Assembly (NCBI GenBank): GCA_900552315.1
Contig: URZM01000044.1
Location: 1-14,076 of the forward strand
Source: an uncultured Bacteroidales bacterium
Lineage (GTDB): Bacteria > Bacteroidota > Bacteroidia > Bacteroidales > Muribaculaceae
Length of the DNA stretch: 14,076 nucleotides
Direction: 5' to 3'
Shown: positions 6,695-14,076 of the stretch, in pieces
Layout: the number at the start of each line of letters is the position of its first letter
Numbering within the stretch: the stretch's first letter is position 1
Translations under genes and position numbers: made by a program
The notes under the pieces: model-generated
Databases searched by the model: none
The model's input: only the letters and a program-made list of their open reading frames with translations
What the model was told of the DNA's origin: nothing

Positions 6695-9661
6695 TCACTT
6701 ACGCACCGCCGCCCTCATCTCAGTCTCGATGCCGACAAGGCGCGGCGATTTCTCCACCAAGGTGTGGAGCTCGCGCGAGTCAAAGATGCTGTGGAGCATG
6801 ATGGCGCGCAGCTCATTATTCATATTAACGTCATATTTCGGGATTTCGCACGTAGCCAGGAATCCGATTTTCATATTTTGGGTCCAAGTGCGGAAATTGT
6901 GATAGTTGGAGAAATAAGCCAGCTTCTCGCTCTCCACCGGCACCTGGTTGAGTATCTTGTCTATGTTCTCGAACACGTCGAAGACCACGTTCATGTCCCC
7001 ACGCAGCTTCTCCTCGTCCAAGGTGGCGTTGTTGTAGTCCATCGGCTTCACCTCCACCTCGAAATTGTTGTGGGTCACAGTCTCCGACACATCCTCCCAG
7101 AGCTCCTTGGAGAAATACGCCGTGCCGAAGGTGTTGACAAACTTGTTGAACATCTCGGCCACCATGTCGGCGAGCATCTCGGCCATGTTCGCCAGCTTGT
7201 TGGGACTGGTCACGTATGGGCGTATGCGCTCTATCACGCGGTCCGTGATGCGGAGCTTGTCGAAATAGAGGGCGCGAAGGTTGTCGGCTATGTCCTGGAG
7301 GGAACTCTGCGGCATCCCGTCCTTGGTGAACCGCTCCAGGTTGGAGACGTTGATGTACTTGTCCACCCAATAGTTCTCCAGCGCCTCGGCCACTATCTGC
7401 GGCAGGTTCTGCACCGTAGGCGGATTGATTATGTCGGTGACAGAGAATCCGAAATTGGACAGGTACTCCGTCAGCTCCTCCTCGCTGCGTAGGTGATACG
7501 TGCCAAGCAGGCGCCCCACGTTGTCCTCATACGTGGCGGCAGGGTCTATCTTGGCACGCTCTCGTATGGCGAACAGGATGTTCATGTCGGTCTTCTCCAG
7601 GCTCTTGATTTCCTTGGCCACGTCAAGTATGTGCCCGTGCAGGTTCTCCTCGCTCACGAGCATCGAGCTAAGAAGCTCCGTGAACAGATACGGCTTGGTG
7701 CCGAACAGGATGCCGAGGGTAAGCTCTATGCGTCCCGCGCTCTCCAGTGCCTCCGCCAGCATCGTGTCCGAGTTGTCGTCATGATAGAAGGAGAACAGGG
7801 TGTCGAACAGGGTATGGAAATTCTCGCTTACCATCTGGGCGAAACTCCTGTCGCGGGCCGACACCACATGGCTCGAGGCCTTCACCAGATTGTCTATTAT
7901 ATACCGGGAGCCATCCTTGTTGGGCTCGGCCGCCTCCTCCCATGCTTTCCTCGGGTCGCGGAAATGCACCTGCACGAACTCATGGTTCAGGAACGAGTCC
8001 TTGAGCCTCTGCAGATACACCCTGACATCCTCTCCCGGCTCATCCTCCCGGCGGTTGGCCTCATATCCCGTATACGTGGAGTCGGAATATGAGTAGTCCC
8101 TGAGCAGATATATGTTGTCGAAGGCTCCGGAAGGCAGCCACTCCGAGAACCAGCGGTTCTCACTGTTTTCCTGGATGATGCTGCTCAGGGCGTTCGTATA
8201 GCGGCGCACCCAGCGGTGACGGGCCTCGTTGAGCAATATCTCCTCCGAGGCGTCCGCCGGCTCCTTGGTCTTGTCGCGCTTCAAGTCTATGTTGAACTTG
8301 GTGCTGACAAGGAACAAGGGCGGGATTTCGGTACCCCTGAGATACTCGGAGCGGGCCTGGGCCGTGTCTCCCACCATATCGTCTATCCAGCTGCGCAACA
8401 GCCCGCTGAGGCTCATGACCTCGCTCTTCTGCTCATGATGGCAGAACAAGAGCGTGCTTATCAGGTAATTGCGCGAATACTTGTTGAACAGATAGCTCAC
8501 CCTGCCGCGCAACAGCATGGTGCAAACCTCAGGACGCGAGACCAGGCTCTCGTCATAGTTCATGCGGGAGCGGGCACCCGGAAAGTCCAGCACGTCAAGT
8601 GTCTTCATGAACTCCTTGGGAGCCCCCTCGTCCTTAGGCACCGTAAGCACCACCTCCGCCGCTATGGAGGTGAACTCGCTCTTCTGCACCGTTATGCAAC
8701 GGGTTCCCGTCCACACCTCCATCTCCGGCACACGCGCCTGCTCTATCATCTCACCCTTCTCGTTCCGGACCACGCCGAAAAACTCCTTGATGCGGTCCAC
8801 GCACAGTATGGTGCCGTCCACCTTGAGCAACGCGTCGACACCTATACCCACATACTCCGGATAGCCGAGCAAGGAGAGGAGGTCGAGAAGGCTCCTGAAC
8901 ACGTCGCTCACCATAGCGTTGTCATTCCACAGCAGTGAGAATCCCTCCACCCACTCGGATGGCTGCATGGAACCTATGATGCAGGCCAGCCTCTCCATAT
9001 AGCGGGTGCTGCGGAGCATGCCTATGAAATACGTCACTATCGGGAACGAGCCGTGCGTTATGTAATCTATCATCTCATACACCTGGTCCTCGCCCATCAT
9101 GGTCTGCACCTCCGGCCGCCGGCCATATTTCTGCTCCAGCTCGCCGATACGATCCTCTATCCGCTGCTTGTCAGGATACTTATGGCTCTGGACATCGCTG
9201 AAATACGAGTCCACAAGTGTCAAGGCAACGTCCACAGGCGAGAAAACCCTGACCGCTATCGGATGGGACGGGTCGCCCGTATCCTGCTTCCGCTCCGTGA
9301 ACCTGGTTATTAGGCTCGTGCTCTCCACACCGCCGCCAGACGGGTTCAGGTCCAATATGAAATTGCGGGTGCCTCCCTCCAGGTCGGTCTGAACGTCAAG
9401 CACGCCATTCGAGTTCTTCAGCAGATTCTGCACCAGGTACGACTTGCCCACCTGGCTCTCCCCGAACACGGCCGCCGCCGGATTCACGTTCAAGGCCGTC
9501 GAGATGCGGCGCATGCGCACGCGGCCCTCTATTATCTTGTCGCGGGTGGAGGCCAGAGCCTCGCTCCCCAGGTTGGCCTTGGCCCAGTTAAGGCCGGACC
9601 GCGAGGCCTGTGCCTCTGCCTCTATCAGGCGCCTTATCTCGCCTGCGTCTATATTGCTCAT
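6695..9661 (-). CDS. srfC: SrfC-family P-loop GTPase
   Basis: A 988-aa soluble protein of the SrfC ('putative bacterial virulence factor') family, probably a large cytoplasmic NTPase. Walker A/G1 GESQVGKS is at residues 67-74, in the context FGESQVGKSYLVQNLL. The family hallmark NPSGGGVESTSLITRFT follows at 106-122; enteric SrfC proteins carry a closely similar NPPGGG-E-TGLVTRFT stretch as I remember them. This would supply the switch I/G2 threonine. A G3-like DFPG is at 359-362 after a hydrophobic strand, and a TKFN motif at 454-457 stands where G4 (TKxD) is expected. The rest, to residue 988, is mainly helical and charged, without membrane helices or a signal peptide. It begins 25 nt after srfB, the usual SrfB-SrfC partner order. 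The molecular function of SrfC is not established. The two-part GTPase-plus-long-helical layout recalls dynamin-like proteins, which is only a structural guess. Confidence 0.88.
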   Translation of the reverse strand: MSNIDAGEIRRLIEAEAQASRSGLNWAKANLGSEALASTRDKIIEGRVRMRRISTALNVNPAAAVFGESQVGKSYLVQNLLKNSNGVLDVQTDLEGGTRNFILDLNPSGGGVESTSLITRFTERKQDTGDPSHPIAVRVFSPVDVALTLVDSYFSDVQSHKYPDKQRIEDRIGELEQKYGRRPEVQTMMGEDQVYEMIDYITHGSFPIVTYFIGMLRSTRYMERLACIIGSMQPSEWVEGFSLLWNDNAMVSDVFRSLLDLLSLLGYPEYVGIGVDALLKVDGTILCVDRIKEFFGVVRNEKGEMIEQARVPEMEVWTGTRCITVQKSEFTSIAAEVVLTVPKDEGAPKEFMKTLDVLDFPGARSRMNYDESLVSRPEVCTMLLRGRVSYLFNKYSRNYLISTLLFCHHEQKSEVMSLSGLLRSWIDDMVGDTAQARSEYLRGTEIPPLFLVSTKFNIDLKRDKTKEPADASEEILLNEARHRWVRRYTNALSSIIQENSENRWFSEWLPSGAFDNIYLLRDYSYSDSTYTGYEANRREDEPGEDVRVYLQRLKDSFLNHEFVQVHFRDPRKAWEEAAEPNKDGSRYIIDNLVKASSHVVSARDRSFAQMVSENFHTLFDTLFSFYHDDNSDTMLAEALESAGRIELTLGILFGTKPYLFTELLSSMLVSEENLHGHILDVAKEIKSLEKTDMNILFAIRERAKIDPAATYEDNVGRLLGTYHLRSEEELTEYLSNFGFSVTDIINPPTVQNLPQIVAEALENYWVDKYINVSNLERFTKDGMPQSSLQDIADNLRALYFDKLRITDRVIERIRPYVTSPNKLANMAEMLADMVAEMFNKFVNTFGTAYFSKELWEDVSETVTHNNFEVEVKPMDYNNATLDEEKLRGDMNVVFDVFENIDKILNQVPVESEKLAYFSNYHNFRTWTQNMKIGFLATCEIPKYDVNMNNELRAIMLHSIFDSRELHTLVEKSPRLVGIETEMRAAVRK

Positions 9662-9674
9662 ATTCTTTTGTTCA

Positions 9675-9684
9675 ATATCAGGTT
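9675..9684 (-). other. 10-bp motif shared by two operon gaps, copy 1
   Basis: AACCTGATAT on the coding strand, almost directly after the srfB stop codon and 13 nt before the srfC ATG. It is identical in sequence and spacing to the copy before the four-helix membrane protein (4247-4256). The intervening 13 bases differ (A-rich GAACAAAAGAAT here), so the match is confined to the motif. It may be a ribosome-loading or processing signal; this is uncertain. Confidence 0.3.
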
Positions 9685-9686
9685 GA

Positions 9687-12600
9687 TCAGCTCAAATCAC
9701 TTATAGAATCGCTCTGAGGGGTATCGTACATACCCAGGTGCAGGATGAACTCGCCGGTGTCGAGCCAGTCGGCCTCCCCGGCGGCACGGCTCTGCAGCTT
9801 GAGCCGGAAATACTTGGCGTTCACGGGATTCCCCTCCGCGTCCATGATGTCCACTACCCGCACAGCCTCCTTGTCGTCATAGTAATCGCGCTCGAAGGTG
9901 AATCGGAGGGGCACATGCCCGCGCGTGCGCAGCTTTATGGACTCCGCCGTGTCCACCACCATCTGGCGCGGCAGCATGGCCTCCGGCGTGCCGGGAGGGA
10001 ACCCGGTGCGCTGCGCCACCTGGTCGGCGGCGGCAGCTCGGATGGCCTCGTCGTCGTAATCCAGCTTGTACAGCACTCTGGTCGGATAGCCCTGCACGTC
10101 AAGCTGACGGCACCCGAAGAACAGCGGGAAACCCGATATGTCGAGCGAGGCGGTGTTCATGGTCGGCGTGATCATCTGCTGAAGCTGCCCCGAATGGGTG
10201 TTCATCACCCCTATGTACTCGCTTGTAGGCTGTATGCGCCGCTTCAGCGCGTCCGCGTTCAGCTTGAACATAGGCAGCTTGCCCTGCTCAGCCAGATACG
10301 CTATCAGCGCACCCACGGACACCAGGCCCTTCTTGTCGGAGAAATGACCCACGTCCGTGGCCCCGGGATACCACGATCCTACTCGGTAATCGTTCATGGA
10401 GATAAGGCGGTTGGGGGTCACAGGCATCAGCCGCTGCATCAGGTGCTGTATCTCGGCCAGCGAGCACGGGCGACCGCCCATGATCACTATGTCGCACTTG
10501 TAGGTATAGAAGATGGCCGCCCACTTGCGCAGGCTTATCTCGAACACCCTGCGCACTATCTCGTTAAGGTACTTGGGGTTATATGTGATTTCAAGGTCCT
10601 CCATGCGGAATCCCATAGACTCGGCGAAGAAATCCATCAGTTCAGGGCTGGGCACAGCCTCCCCGGCGAAAATATCGCTCCACACGAGTTTCCTGGCTGG
10701 CTCCCTGCGCTGGAGCATGTCCAGAAGGCGGTTGGCTATCGGTATGAGGACCTGCACGTTGAACTCCTGACGCATCCTGCGGTTTATCACTCCCATGCTG
10801 CCCGTCTCCCCGAAGAAATGGTGCATCTTCTCGGCCACGTCGCGCACTCCCGTCTCATGGAGCCGGGCCGCGATGACGCCCATCCCGGCCGCATGCTCCT
10901 TCGGGTTCTCCAGGAGCACGTCGCTTATGATGCTCTTCACCAGGTCGTCGCCCGCCGTGTGGAAACTCTCCCAGAACAGGGGTGTGGGCATGATGGCCTC
11001 TCCCTCGTCCCTGTAAGTGCATATCATCAGGTCCGAGGTGCCCGCGCCTATGTCGAGCGACGCCACAGTAAGGCTCGGCCGCTCCTCCCCGTTCAGATGC
11101 TTGCCGTAAAGGCTGAAGAACTGGTGCGCGTCACCCATATACCGGCGGAGCTCCGAATAAAGGTACACCATCTGGCAGCACGTGGCCTCGTCATAGTTCC
11201 ACGAGCGACGCAGGTCTATGTCCTCCGCCGACAGCTTCAGGTCCCTCACCGAGGGTATGATCTCAACCTTGCCCGTATCCTCGCTCGGCTCGTAAGGCAA
11301 GTTGTATGTACCTAAGTCATACCGGTGCAGCACCGTGGCCGCCTCGTCCATGCACCGCCGCAGTATGAGCTGCTCCTTGTGCGTCATGGCTGTCGGGCAC
11401 GTCAGTATCACGCGCGAAATCACACGCGGGCGCTGCTCGTTGCCCGCATGGTGGCGGAACTCGTAGCTGTTGGCCTGCATCCGGGCCTGAAGCAATATCT
11501 CCACGAAGCAGAAAGTCATCAGCGAGGAGCGCGAATAGGAGGCCTGGGCGCCCATCTCCGCCGGGTCCGGCGTGAAACTGCCGTCGCTGCGGAACTGCTG
11601 CATCAATCCCTCCATGTACACCGAGTGCGACGGTCCGGCCGTCCGGTCCTTCTCAGTTATGAACTTCCACTGACCCTCATACGCGTCCGTGTCCCACAGA
11701 TAACGCTTCGGGCTGGAATGGTTCGTGTCATACTGCTCCGAGTCCTGCATGTCCAGCGACCCGTCATATATCAGGCGCATGGCCTCGCGGCCCAGGCGCA
11801 GGATGCTCGGCCACTGGAACTGGCAGCTCCCCGTCTCAAGCCCGAACCGCTCCTCCTTGAAGCACAGCCTCATGTCGAACGGTTCCGGATACTCGGCGCC
11901 CGTCCCCAGGTCGCGCAAGGTCAGCACCGCGCTTCTGGAGAACGACGGGTCCAGCGGGTCCTCAGCCAGAAGGCCGTAGGTACGAGAGTTGCCCACATCG
12001 AGCACGAGGTTCGTCTTGATGGGCGTCTGCTCCTCGGCGTTGAAAAACTTTATGTCAGGTATGGCGTCCAGCTTGTGCAGCACACTTATGAAATATATGT
12101 AATACACCATGTATTTCATTCGCGACCCCTCAGGCAGGCTCTCCATGTCAGAGCTGCCCAGGAGCTGCGAGAGCATGGTGTTGAGCCACGGACGCACGCT
12201 CATGTCGCAATACCGGTACACCGTCAGCGGTATCTCCACGTTCTCCATGAAATTGCGCCGCATGCGGCTGAGCTTGTCAAGCTCCGAATGTGACACGCCG
12301 CACAGGCTGTAATGCTTCAGCGCCTGGCCGTCGAAGTCCGGGCTCTCGCGGTCGTCACCCGTCTCGTTCGGATTCACACGCGTGTCTACGGCCATCACCA
12401 CCTTGTACACGCGCTTCTGGTCAGTGGACTTCTCCTTGTCGCGAACAAGCATCACCCTGGCCCAGTTCGTCGGGGTCACGGGCAGACCCGCCACGTCGCT
12501 CTCGAACATAGGCAGAGGCACCCACTTCCCCTCCAACTGGTCGAGGCCCGGCTGCCGCTTGTCGCCCACAAGCTGGTTCAGGCGACCCACGCTCATCACG

Positions 12601-12878
12601 TCGTCCTGGCTCAGAGTGTTCAGCAGCGAGAAATTGATGTCCTCCTCCTCGGCTATATCGCCCTCGGGGCTTATGTAGCCCCCGAACTCCAGGTCGCCAC
12701 GGCGCACATACTTGTCATTGCCCGGGAAATAATACACCCAGTCCAGATAGGTGACATCGCCTATCATATATTCTGAGAACCGCAACGGACGCACCACAGG
12801 CGTGCCCAGCTCAAGGGTAAGCTCGCCAGGAAGCGTATAAAGCTGGATTCCGGTATTCGATATCAGGGAAATTTCCAT
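9687..12878 (-). CDS. srfB: SrfB-family actin/Hsp70-like ATPase, first gene of the operon
   Basis: A 1063-aa cytoplasmic protein of the SrfB family. The N-terminus (ISLISNTGIQL) matches the way SrfB proteins open. The ASKHA (actin/Hsp70/ParM) nucleotide-binding signatures occur in order: phosphate-1 LVLDVGNSRT at 291-300, with Asp294; phosphate-2 LDIGAGTSD at 608-616; and the adenosine motif MGGRP at 800-804. It should therefore bind and probably hydrolyse ATP. Residues 1-285 and 880-1063 flank this core and are specific to the family; the C-terminus includes DWLDTGEF. The length is close to the roughly 1000 aa of enteric SrfB. I chose the ATG at 12878 because it gives the family N-terminus and lies about 50 nt after a strong promoter. 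The frame stays open upstream to 13052, but that extension runs through the promoter and a palindromic repeat, so it is not coding. No signal peptide or membrane helix is seen. It is the lead gene of the unit and lies 25 nt before srfC. Confidence 0.9.
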   Translation of the reverse strand: MEISLISNTGIQLYTLPGELTLELGTPVVRPLRFSEYMIGDVTYLDWVYYFPGNDKYVRRGDLEFGGYISPEGDIAEEEDINFSLLNTLSQDDVMSVGRLNQLVGDKRQPGLDQLEGKWVPLPMFESDVAGLPVTPTNWARVMLVRDKEKSTDQKRVYKVVMAVDTRVNPNETGDDRESPDFDGQALKHYSLCGVSHSELDKLSRMRRNFMENVEIPLTVYRYCDMSVRPWLNTMLSQLLGSSDMESLPEGSRMKYMVYYIYFISVLHKLDAIPDIKFFNAEEQTPIKTNLVLDVGNSRTYGLLAEDPLDPSFSRSAVLTLRDLGTGAEYPEPFDMRLCFKEERFGLETGSCQFQWPSILRLGREAMRLIYDGSLDMQDSEQYDTNHSSPKRYLWDTDAYEGQWKFITEKDRTAGPSHSVYMEGLMQQFRSDGSFTPDPAEMGAQASYSRSSLMTFCFVEILLQARMQANSYEFRHHAGNEQRPRVISRVILTCPTAMTHKEQLILRRCMDEAATVLHRYDLGTYNLPYEPSEDTGKVEIIPSVRDLKLSAEDIDLRRSWNYDEATCCQMVYLYSELRRYMGDAHQFFSLYGKHLNGEERPSLTVASLDIGAGTSDLMICTYRDEGEAIMPTPLFWESFHTAGDDLVKSIISDVLLENPKEHAAGMGVIAARLHETGVRDVAEKMHHFFGETGSMGVINRRMRQEFNVQVLIPIANRLLDMLQRREPARKLVWSDIFAGEAVPSPELMDFFAESMGFRMEDLEITYNPKYLNEIVRRVFEISLRKWAAIFYTYKCDIVIMGGRPCSLAEIQHLMQRLMPVTPNRLISMNDYRVGSWYPGATDVGHFSDKKGLVSVGALIAYLAEQGKLPMFKLNADALKRRIQPTSEYIGVMNTHSGQLQQMITPTMNTASLDISGFPLFFGCRQLDVQGYPTRVLYKLDYDDEAIRAAAADQVAQRTGFPPGTPEAMLPRQMVVDTAESIKLRTRGHVPLRFTFERDYYDDKEAVRVVDIMDAEGNPVNAKYFRLKLQSRAAGEADWLDTGEFILHLGMYDTPQSDSISDLS

Positions 12879-12899
12879 AGTCAGTATTTTTGTGAAAAC

Positions 12900-12915
12900 A
12901 GGGCACCAAGGCCCT
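12900..12915 (-). other. Short hairpin in the operon leader
   Basis: In the transcript, AGGGC and GCCCT arms pair perfectly around a six-base loop, about 21 nt before the srfB start codon, followed by GUUUU. Five base pairs and a short interrupted U-run are too weak for a convincing terminator. It could modestly affect leader stability or translation. Confidence 0.35.
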
Positions 12916-12932
12916 AAATAGCCAATATGCCA

Positions 12933-12963
12933 CAAAGTTACAAAAAAATCCAATATCCACAAA
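12933..12963 (-). promoter_or_regulatory. Bacteroidetes-type sigma promoter for the srfB operon
   Basis: On the minus strand, TTTG (12960-12963) is followed by exactly 19 bases and then TAACTTTG (12933-12940) and T. This matches the known Bacteroidetes primary-sigma consensus (-33 TTTG, 19-21 bp, -7 TAnnTTTGY). Transcription should start near 12926-12929, giving a leader of about 50 nt before the srfB ATG. The promoter lies about 160 bp beyond the rsmA stop, so the operon has its own start. No second match was noticed inside the operon gaps. Confidence 0.8.
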
Positions 12964-12972
12964 AAAATCCAA
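12940..12972 (-). repeat. 14-bp direct repeat with 19-bp period overlapping the promoter
   Basis: The bases TTGGATTTTTTTGT occur twice on the minus strand, at 12959-12972 and 12940-12953. The upstream copy supplies the -33 TTTG and the downstream copy abuts the -7 box. The period of 19 bp is just under two helical turns, so a protein bound to both copies would sit on nearly the same DNA face. It may be a regulator-binding site or simply a local duplication with A/T tracts that bend DNA. Confidence 0.65.
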
Positions 12973-12982
12973 GACCCCTCCG

Positions 12983-13086
12983 GTAGGGACGCGATTAATC
13001 GCGTCCCCCGCGACCCCCGCGACCTCACACCACCATAAATACGCGACCTCACACCACCATAAGGACGCGATTAATCGCGTCCCTAC
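12983..13086. repeat. 104-bp REP/MITE-like element with perfect 24-bp terminal inverted repeats
   Basis: The two ends, 12983-13006 and 13063-13086, are exact reverse complements over 24 bp. Each contains the perfect 20-bp palindrome GGACGCGATTAATCGCGTCC; in the left copy the palindrome extends to 22 bp (12986-13007). The interior of 56 bp carries a short tandem repeat and no open frame of its own. No flanking target-site duplication is evident. Palindromes of this type occur as dispersed intergenic repeats in many bacteria, but copy number cannot be judged from this window. It lies between the rsmA stop and the operon promoter. The paired hairpins may help end or protect the rsmA transcript, although no T-run follows them directly. 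Confidence 0.8.
13018..13062. repeat. 21-bp tandem direct repeat inside the palindromic element
   Basis: CGCGACCTCACACCACCATA plus one further A is present at 13018-13038 and again at 13042-13062, a period of 24 bp. A partial third copy (CGCGACCCC) precedes it at about 13009. It fills nearly all the space between the two terminal palindromes. No function is apparent; it could reflect replication slippage or recombination inside the element. Confidence 0.75.
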
Positions 13087-13119
13087 ATTTACCACACCCC
13101 CAAATAATCCCGAAATCCT

Positions 13120-13902
13120 TTAACTCTCCCGCGCCGAAGCCACCAGATTGGTCAGCGCCACGAACTCCGCCACGCTCAGACGCTCCGGCCGCTCACCCAT
13201 CACAGGCTCGCGGAGCGCCGGGCTCTCCTTCGGCAAAAGCCCCGCCAGCGAATTGCGCAGAGTCTTGCGCCGCTGCCCGAAAGAGGTCTTCACCACCGTC
13301 TTGAGCAGCGTCGGGTCACATCCCGGGTCCGTCACGCCGTTACGCGTGAGCCGTATCACGCCGCTCTTCACCTTCGGGGGCGGGTTGAACACATGCTCGT
13401 CCACTGTGAACAGATACTCGCAGTCGTACCACACCTGAAGCAGCACCGACAGGATGCCCCGCGTCCTGTTCCCCTCCGGGGCGCAGATGCGCTGCGCCAC
13501 CTCGCGCTGGAGCATACCGCTCACCACCGGCACGCGGTCCTTCAGCTCAAGCACGCGGAAAAAAATCTGCGAGCTGATGTTGTACGGATAATTGCCTATG
13601 AGCGCGAACTCCCCCGGGAACAGGCTGTCGGCGTCCATACGCAGGAAATCACCCTCCACCACATGAAGCTCCGGATACACCCGGTGCAGATACTCCACGC
13701 TCTCCGAGTCTATCTCCACAGCCTTGAGCGGACGGTCCTGCTCCAGCAGGAACTGGGTGAGCACACCCATCCCCGGGCCTATCTCCACCACCGGCAGGCT
13801 CCTGTAAGGCTCCACGTCCACCGTCTCCGCTATGCGCCGCGCTATGTGCAGGTCAGTCAGGAAATGCTGCCCCAGCGCCTTCTTGGGCTTTACTTTCATC
13901 AT
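13120..13902 (-). CDS. rsmA: 16S rRNA (adenine1518-N6/adenine1519-N6) dimethyltransferase RsmA
   Basis: RsmA (KsgA) transfers methyl groups from S-adenosylmethionine to two adjacent adenines near the 3' end of 16S rRNA during 30S subunit assembly. The 260-aa length is normal for the family. Visible motifs are KKALGQHFL at the N-terminus, SAM-binding VEIGPGMG (39-46), AVEID (61-65), EGDF (83-86), catalytic motif IV NYPYN (104-108), GMLQREVAQR (129-138), FNPPPKV (172-178) and RRKTLRNSL (211-219). NYPYN in place of the common NLPYN is a tolerated aromatic variant; Bacteroidetes proteins as I recall them have NFPYN. The ATG at 13902 overlaps the previous gene's stop as ATGA, which favours it over the second ATG at 13899 and implies translational coupling. 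Loss of this gene is the classical route to kasugamycin resistance. Confidence 0.97.
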   Translation of the reverse strand: MMKVKPKKALGQHFLTDLHIARRIAETVDVEPYRSLPVVEIGPGMGVLTQFLLEQDRPLKAVEIDSESVEYLHRVYPELHVVEGDFLRMDADSLFPGEFALIGNYPYNISSQIFFRVLELKDRVPVVSGMLQREVAQRICAPEGNRTRGILSVLLQVWYDCEYLFTVDEHVFNPPPKVKSGVIRLTRNGVTDPGCDPTLLKTVVKTSFGQRRKTLRNSLAGLLPKESPALREPVMGERPERLSVAEFVALTNLVASARES

Positions 13903-14076
13903 TCTTGTTCAGGATGTGTGATTCCGGGGGTAAGGGCAGGCAGGGCAGGGGTCCCTCCGCGTACTGGCTCCACGGGCGAGAAAGAGCTCTTCTTGGGTGC
14001 CCACGACGGGCCGTCCACATAGCGGTACACGTAGGTGTGGCGGTAGCCGTACTCATACCACTGGGTGTAGAGGTAC
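13899..14076 (-). CDS. C-terminal end of an unrecognised protein upstream of rsmA (partial)
   Basis: The frame enters from the right edge and ends at TGA (13899-13901), giving 58 residues. The first 20 or so are rich in Tyr and other aromatics (YTQWYEYGYRHTYVYRYVDG). The last 30 are Pro/Gly/Ser-rich and look like a flexible tail. No family is recognisable from this fragment. Evidence for translation is the uninterrupted frame to the edge and the four-base ATGA overlap with the rsmA start, the usual sign of two co-translated genes. A protein ending close to the membrane surface or a secreted protein would be compatible, but nothing proves it. Confidence 0.6.
   Translation of the reverse strand, partial: YLYTQWYEYGYRHTYVYRYVDGPSWAPKKSSFSPVEPVRGGTPALPALTPGITHPEQE

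Noticed and set aside
9738..11315. Long plus-strand open frame opposite srfB
   Set aside because: It lies entirely antisense to srfB, whose motifs and frame are clear. Its translation is rich in His, Arg, Leu and Val without motifs. Such mirror frames are common in high-GC coding DNA.
12879..13052. N-terminal extension of SrfB to an ATG at 13052
   Set aside because: The extra 58 codons run through the palindromic element, the promoter and the leader hairpin. The ATG at 12878 gives the family's usual N-terminus.
12983..13086. CRISPR-like array formed by the palindromes and direct repeats
   Set aside because: Only two copies of each repeat are present, in inverted or near-tandem arrangement, without unique spacers of regular length and with no cas genes.
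13063..13086. Rho-independent terminator of rsmA
   Set aside because: The stem is strong, but no T-run follows either palindrome closely on the transcribed strand, so a classical terminator cannot be claimed.

Overview
The window looks like Bacteroidales DNA of fairly high GC content. Two things point there: a close match to the Bacteroidetes sigma promoter (-33 TTTG, 19 bp, -7 TAnnTTTG), and an RsmA whose motif IV reads N-aromatic-PYNIS, as I recall it in Bacteroidetes RsmA/KsgA. Genes also start without strong Shine-Dalgarno sequences. Family or genus cannot be fixed from this stretch. Every gene I support lies on the minus strand, so the window reads from right to left.

Right end (about 13,120-14,076): the last 58 codons of an unrecognised protein overlap by ATGA with rsmA (KsgA), the 16S rRNA dimethyltransferase. 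This is ordinary housekeeping DNA. Between rsmA and the next gene is a 241-bp spacer. It holds a 104-bp element with perfect 24-bp terminal inverted repeats (each end itself a 20-bp palindrome), then a promoter built on a 14-bp direct repeat with 19-bp period, then a leader with a short hairpin.

Centre and left (1-12,878): a tightly packed operon of at least six genes with gaps of 19-36 nt, running off the left edge. In transcription order: (1) a SrfB-family actin/Hsp70-like ATPase, 1063 aa; (2) a SrfC-family P-loop GTPase, 988 aa; (3) a 796-aa single-pass membrane protein whose N-terminal half resembles SrfA and whose extracytoplasmic half is a complete subtilisin-type (S8) protease; (4) a 316-aa four-helix membrane protein with one large loop; (5) a second P-loop GTPase, 480 aa, with small helical repeats at its N-terminus; (6) a single-pass membrane protein, at least 600 aa, incomplete.

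Interpretation: SrfA/B/C proteins are known from enteric bacteria as a conserved but poorly understood virulence- or toxin-associated set. Here all three appear to be present in a Bacteroidales operon, with SrfA apparently fused to a subtilase and three further genes added. Predicted topology puts three NTPases in the cytoplasm, three membrane proteins in the inner membrane, and a protease on the outer face of that membrane. A plausible reading is an NTP-controlled transmembrane complex that regulates periplasmic proteolysis, for conflict, envelope stress or export. That function is inferred; the gene set, motifs and topology are read from the sequence.
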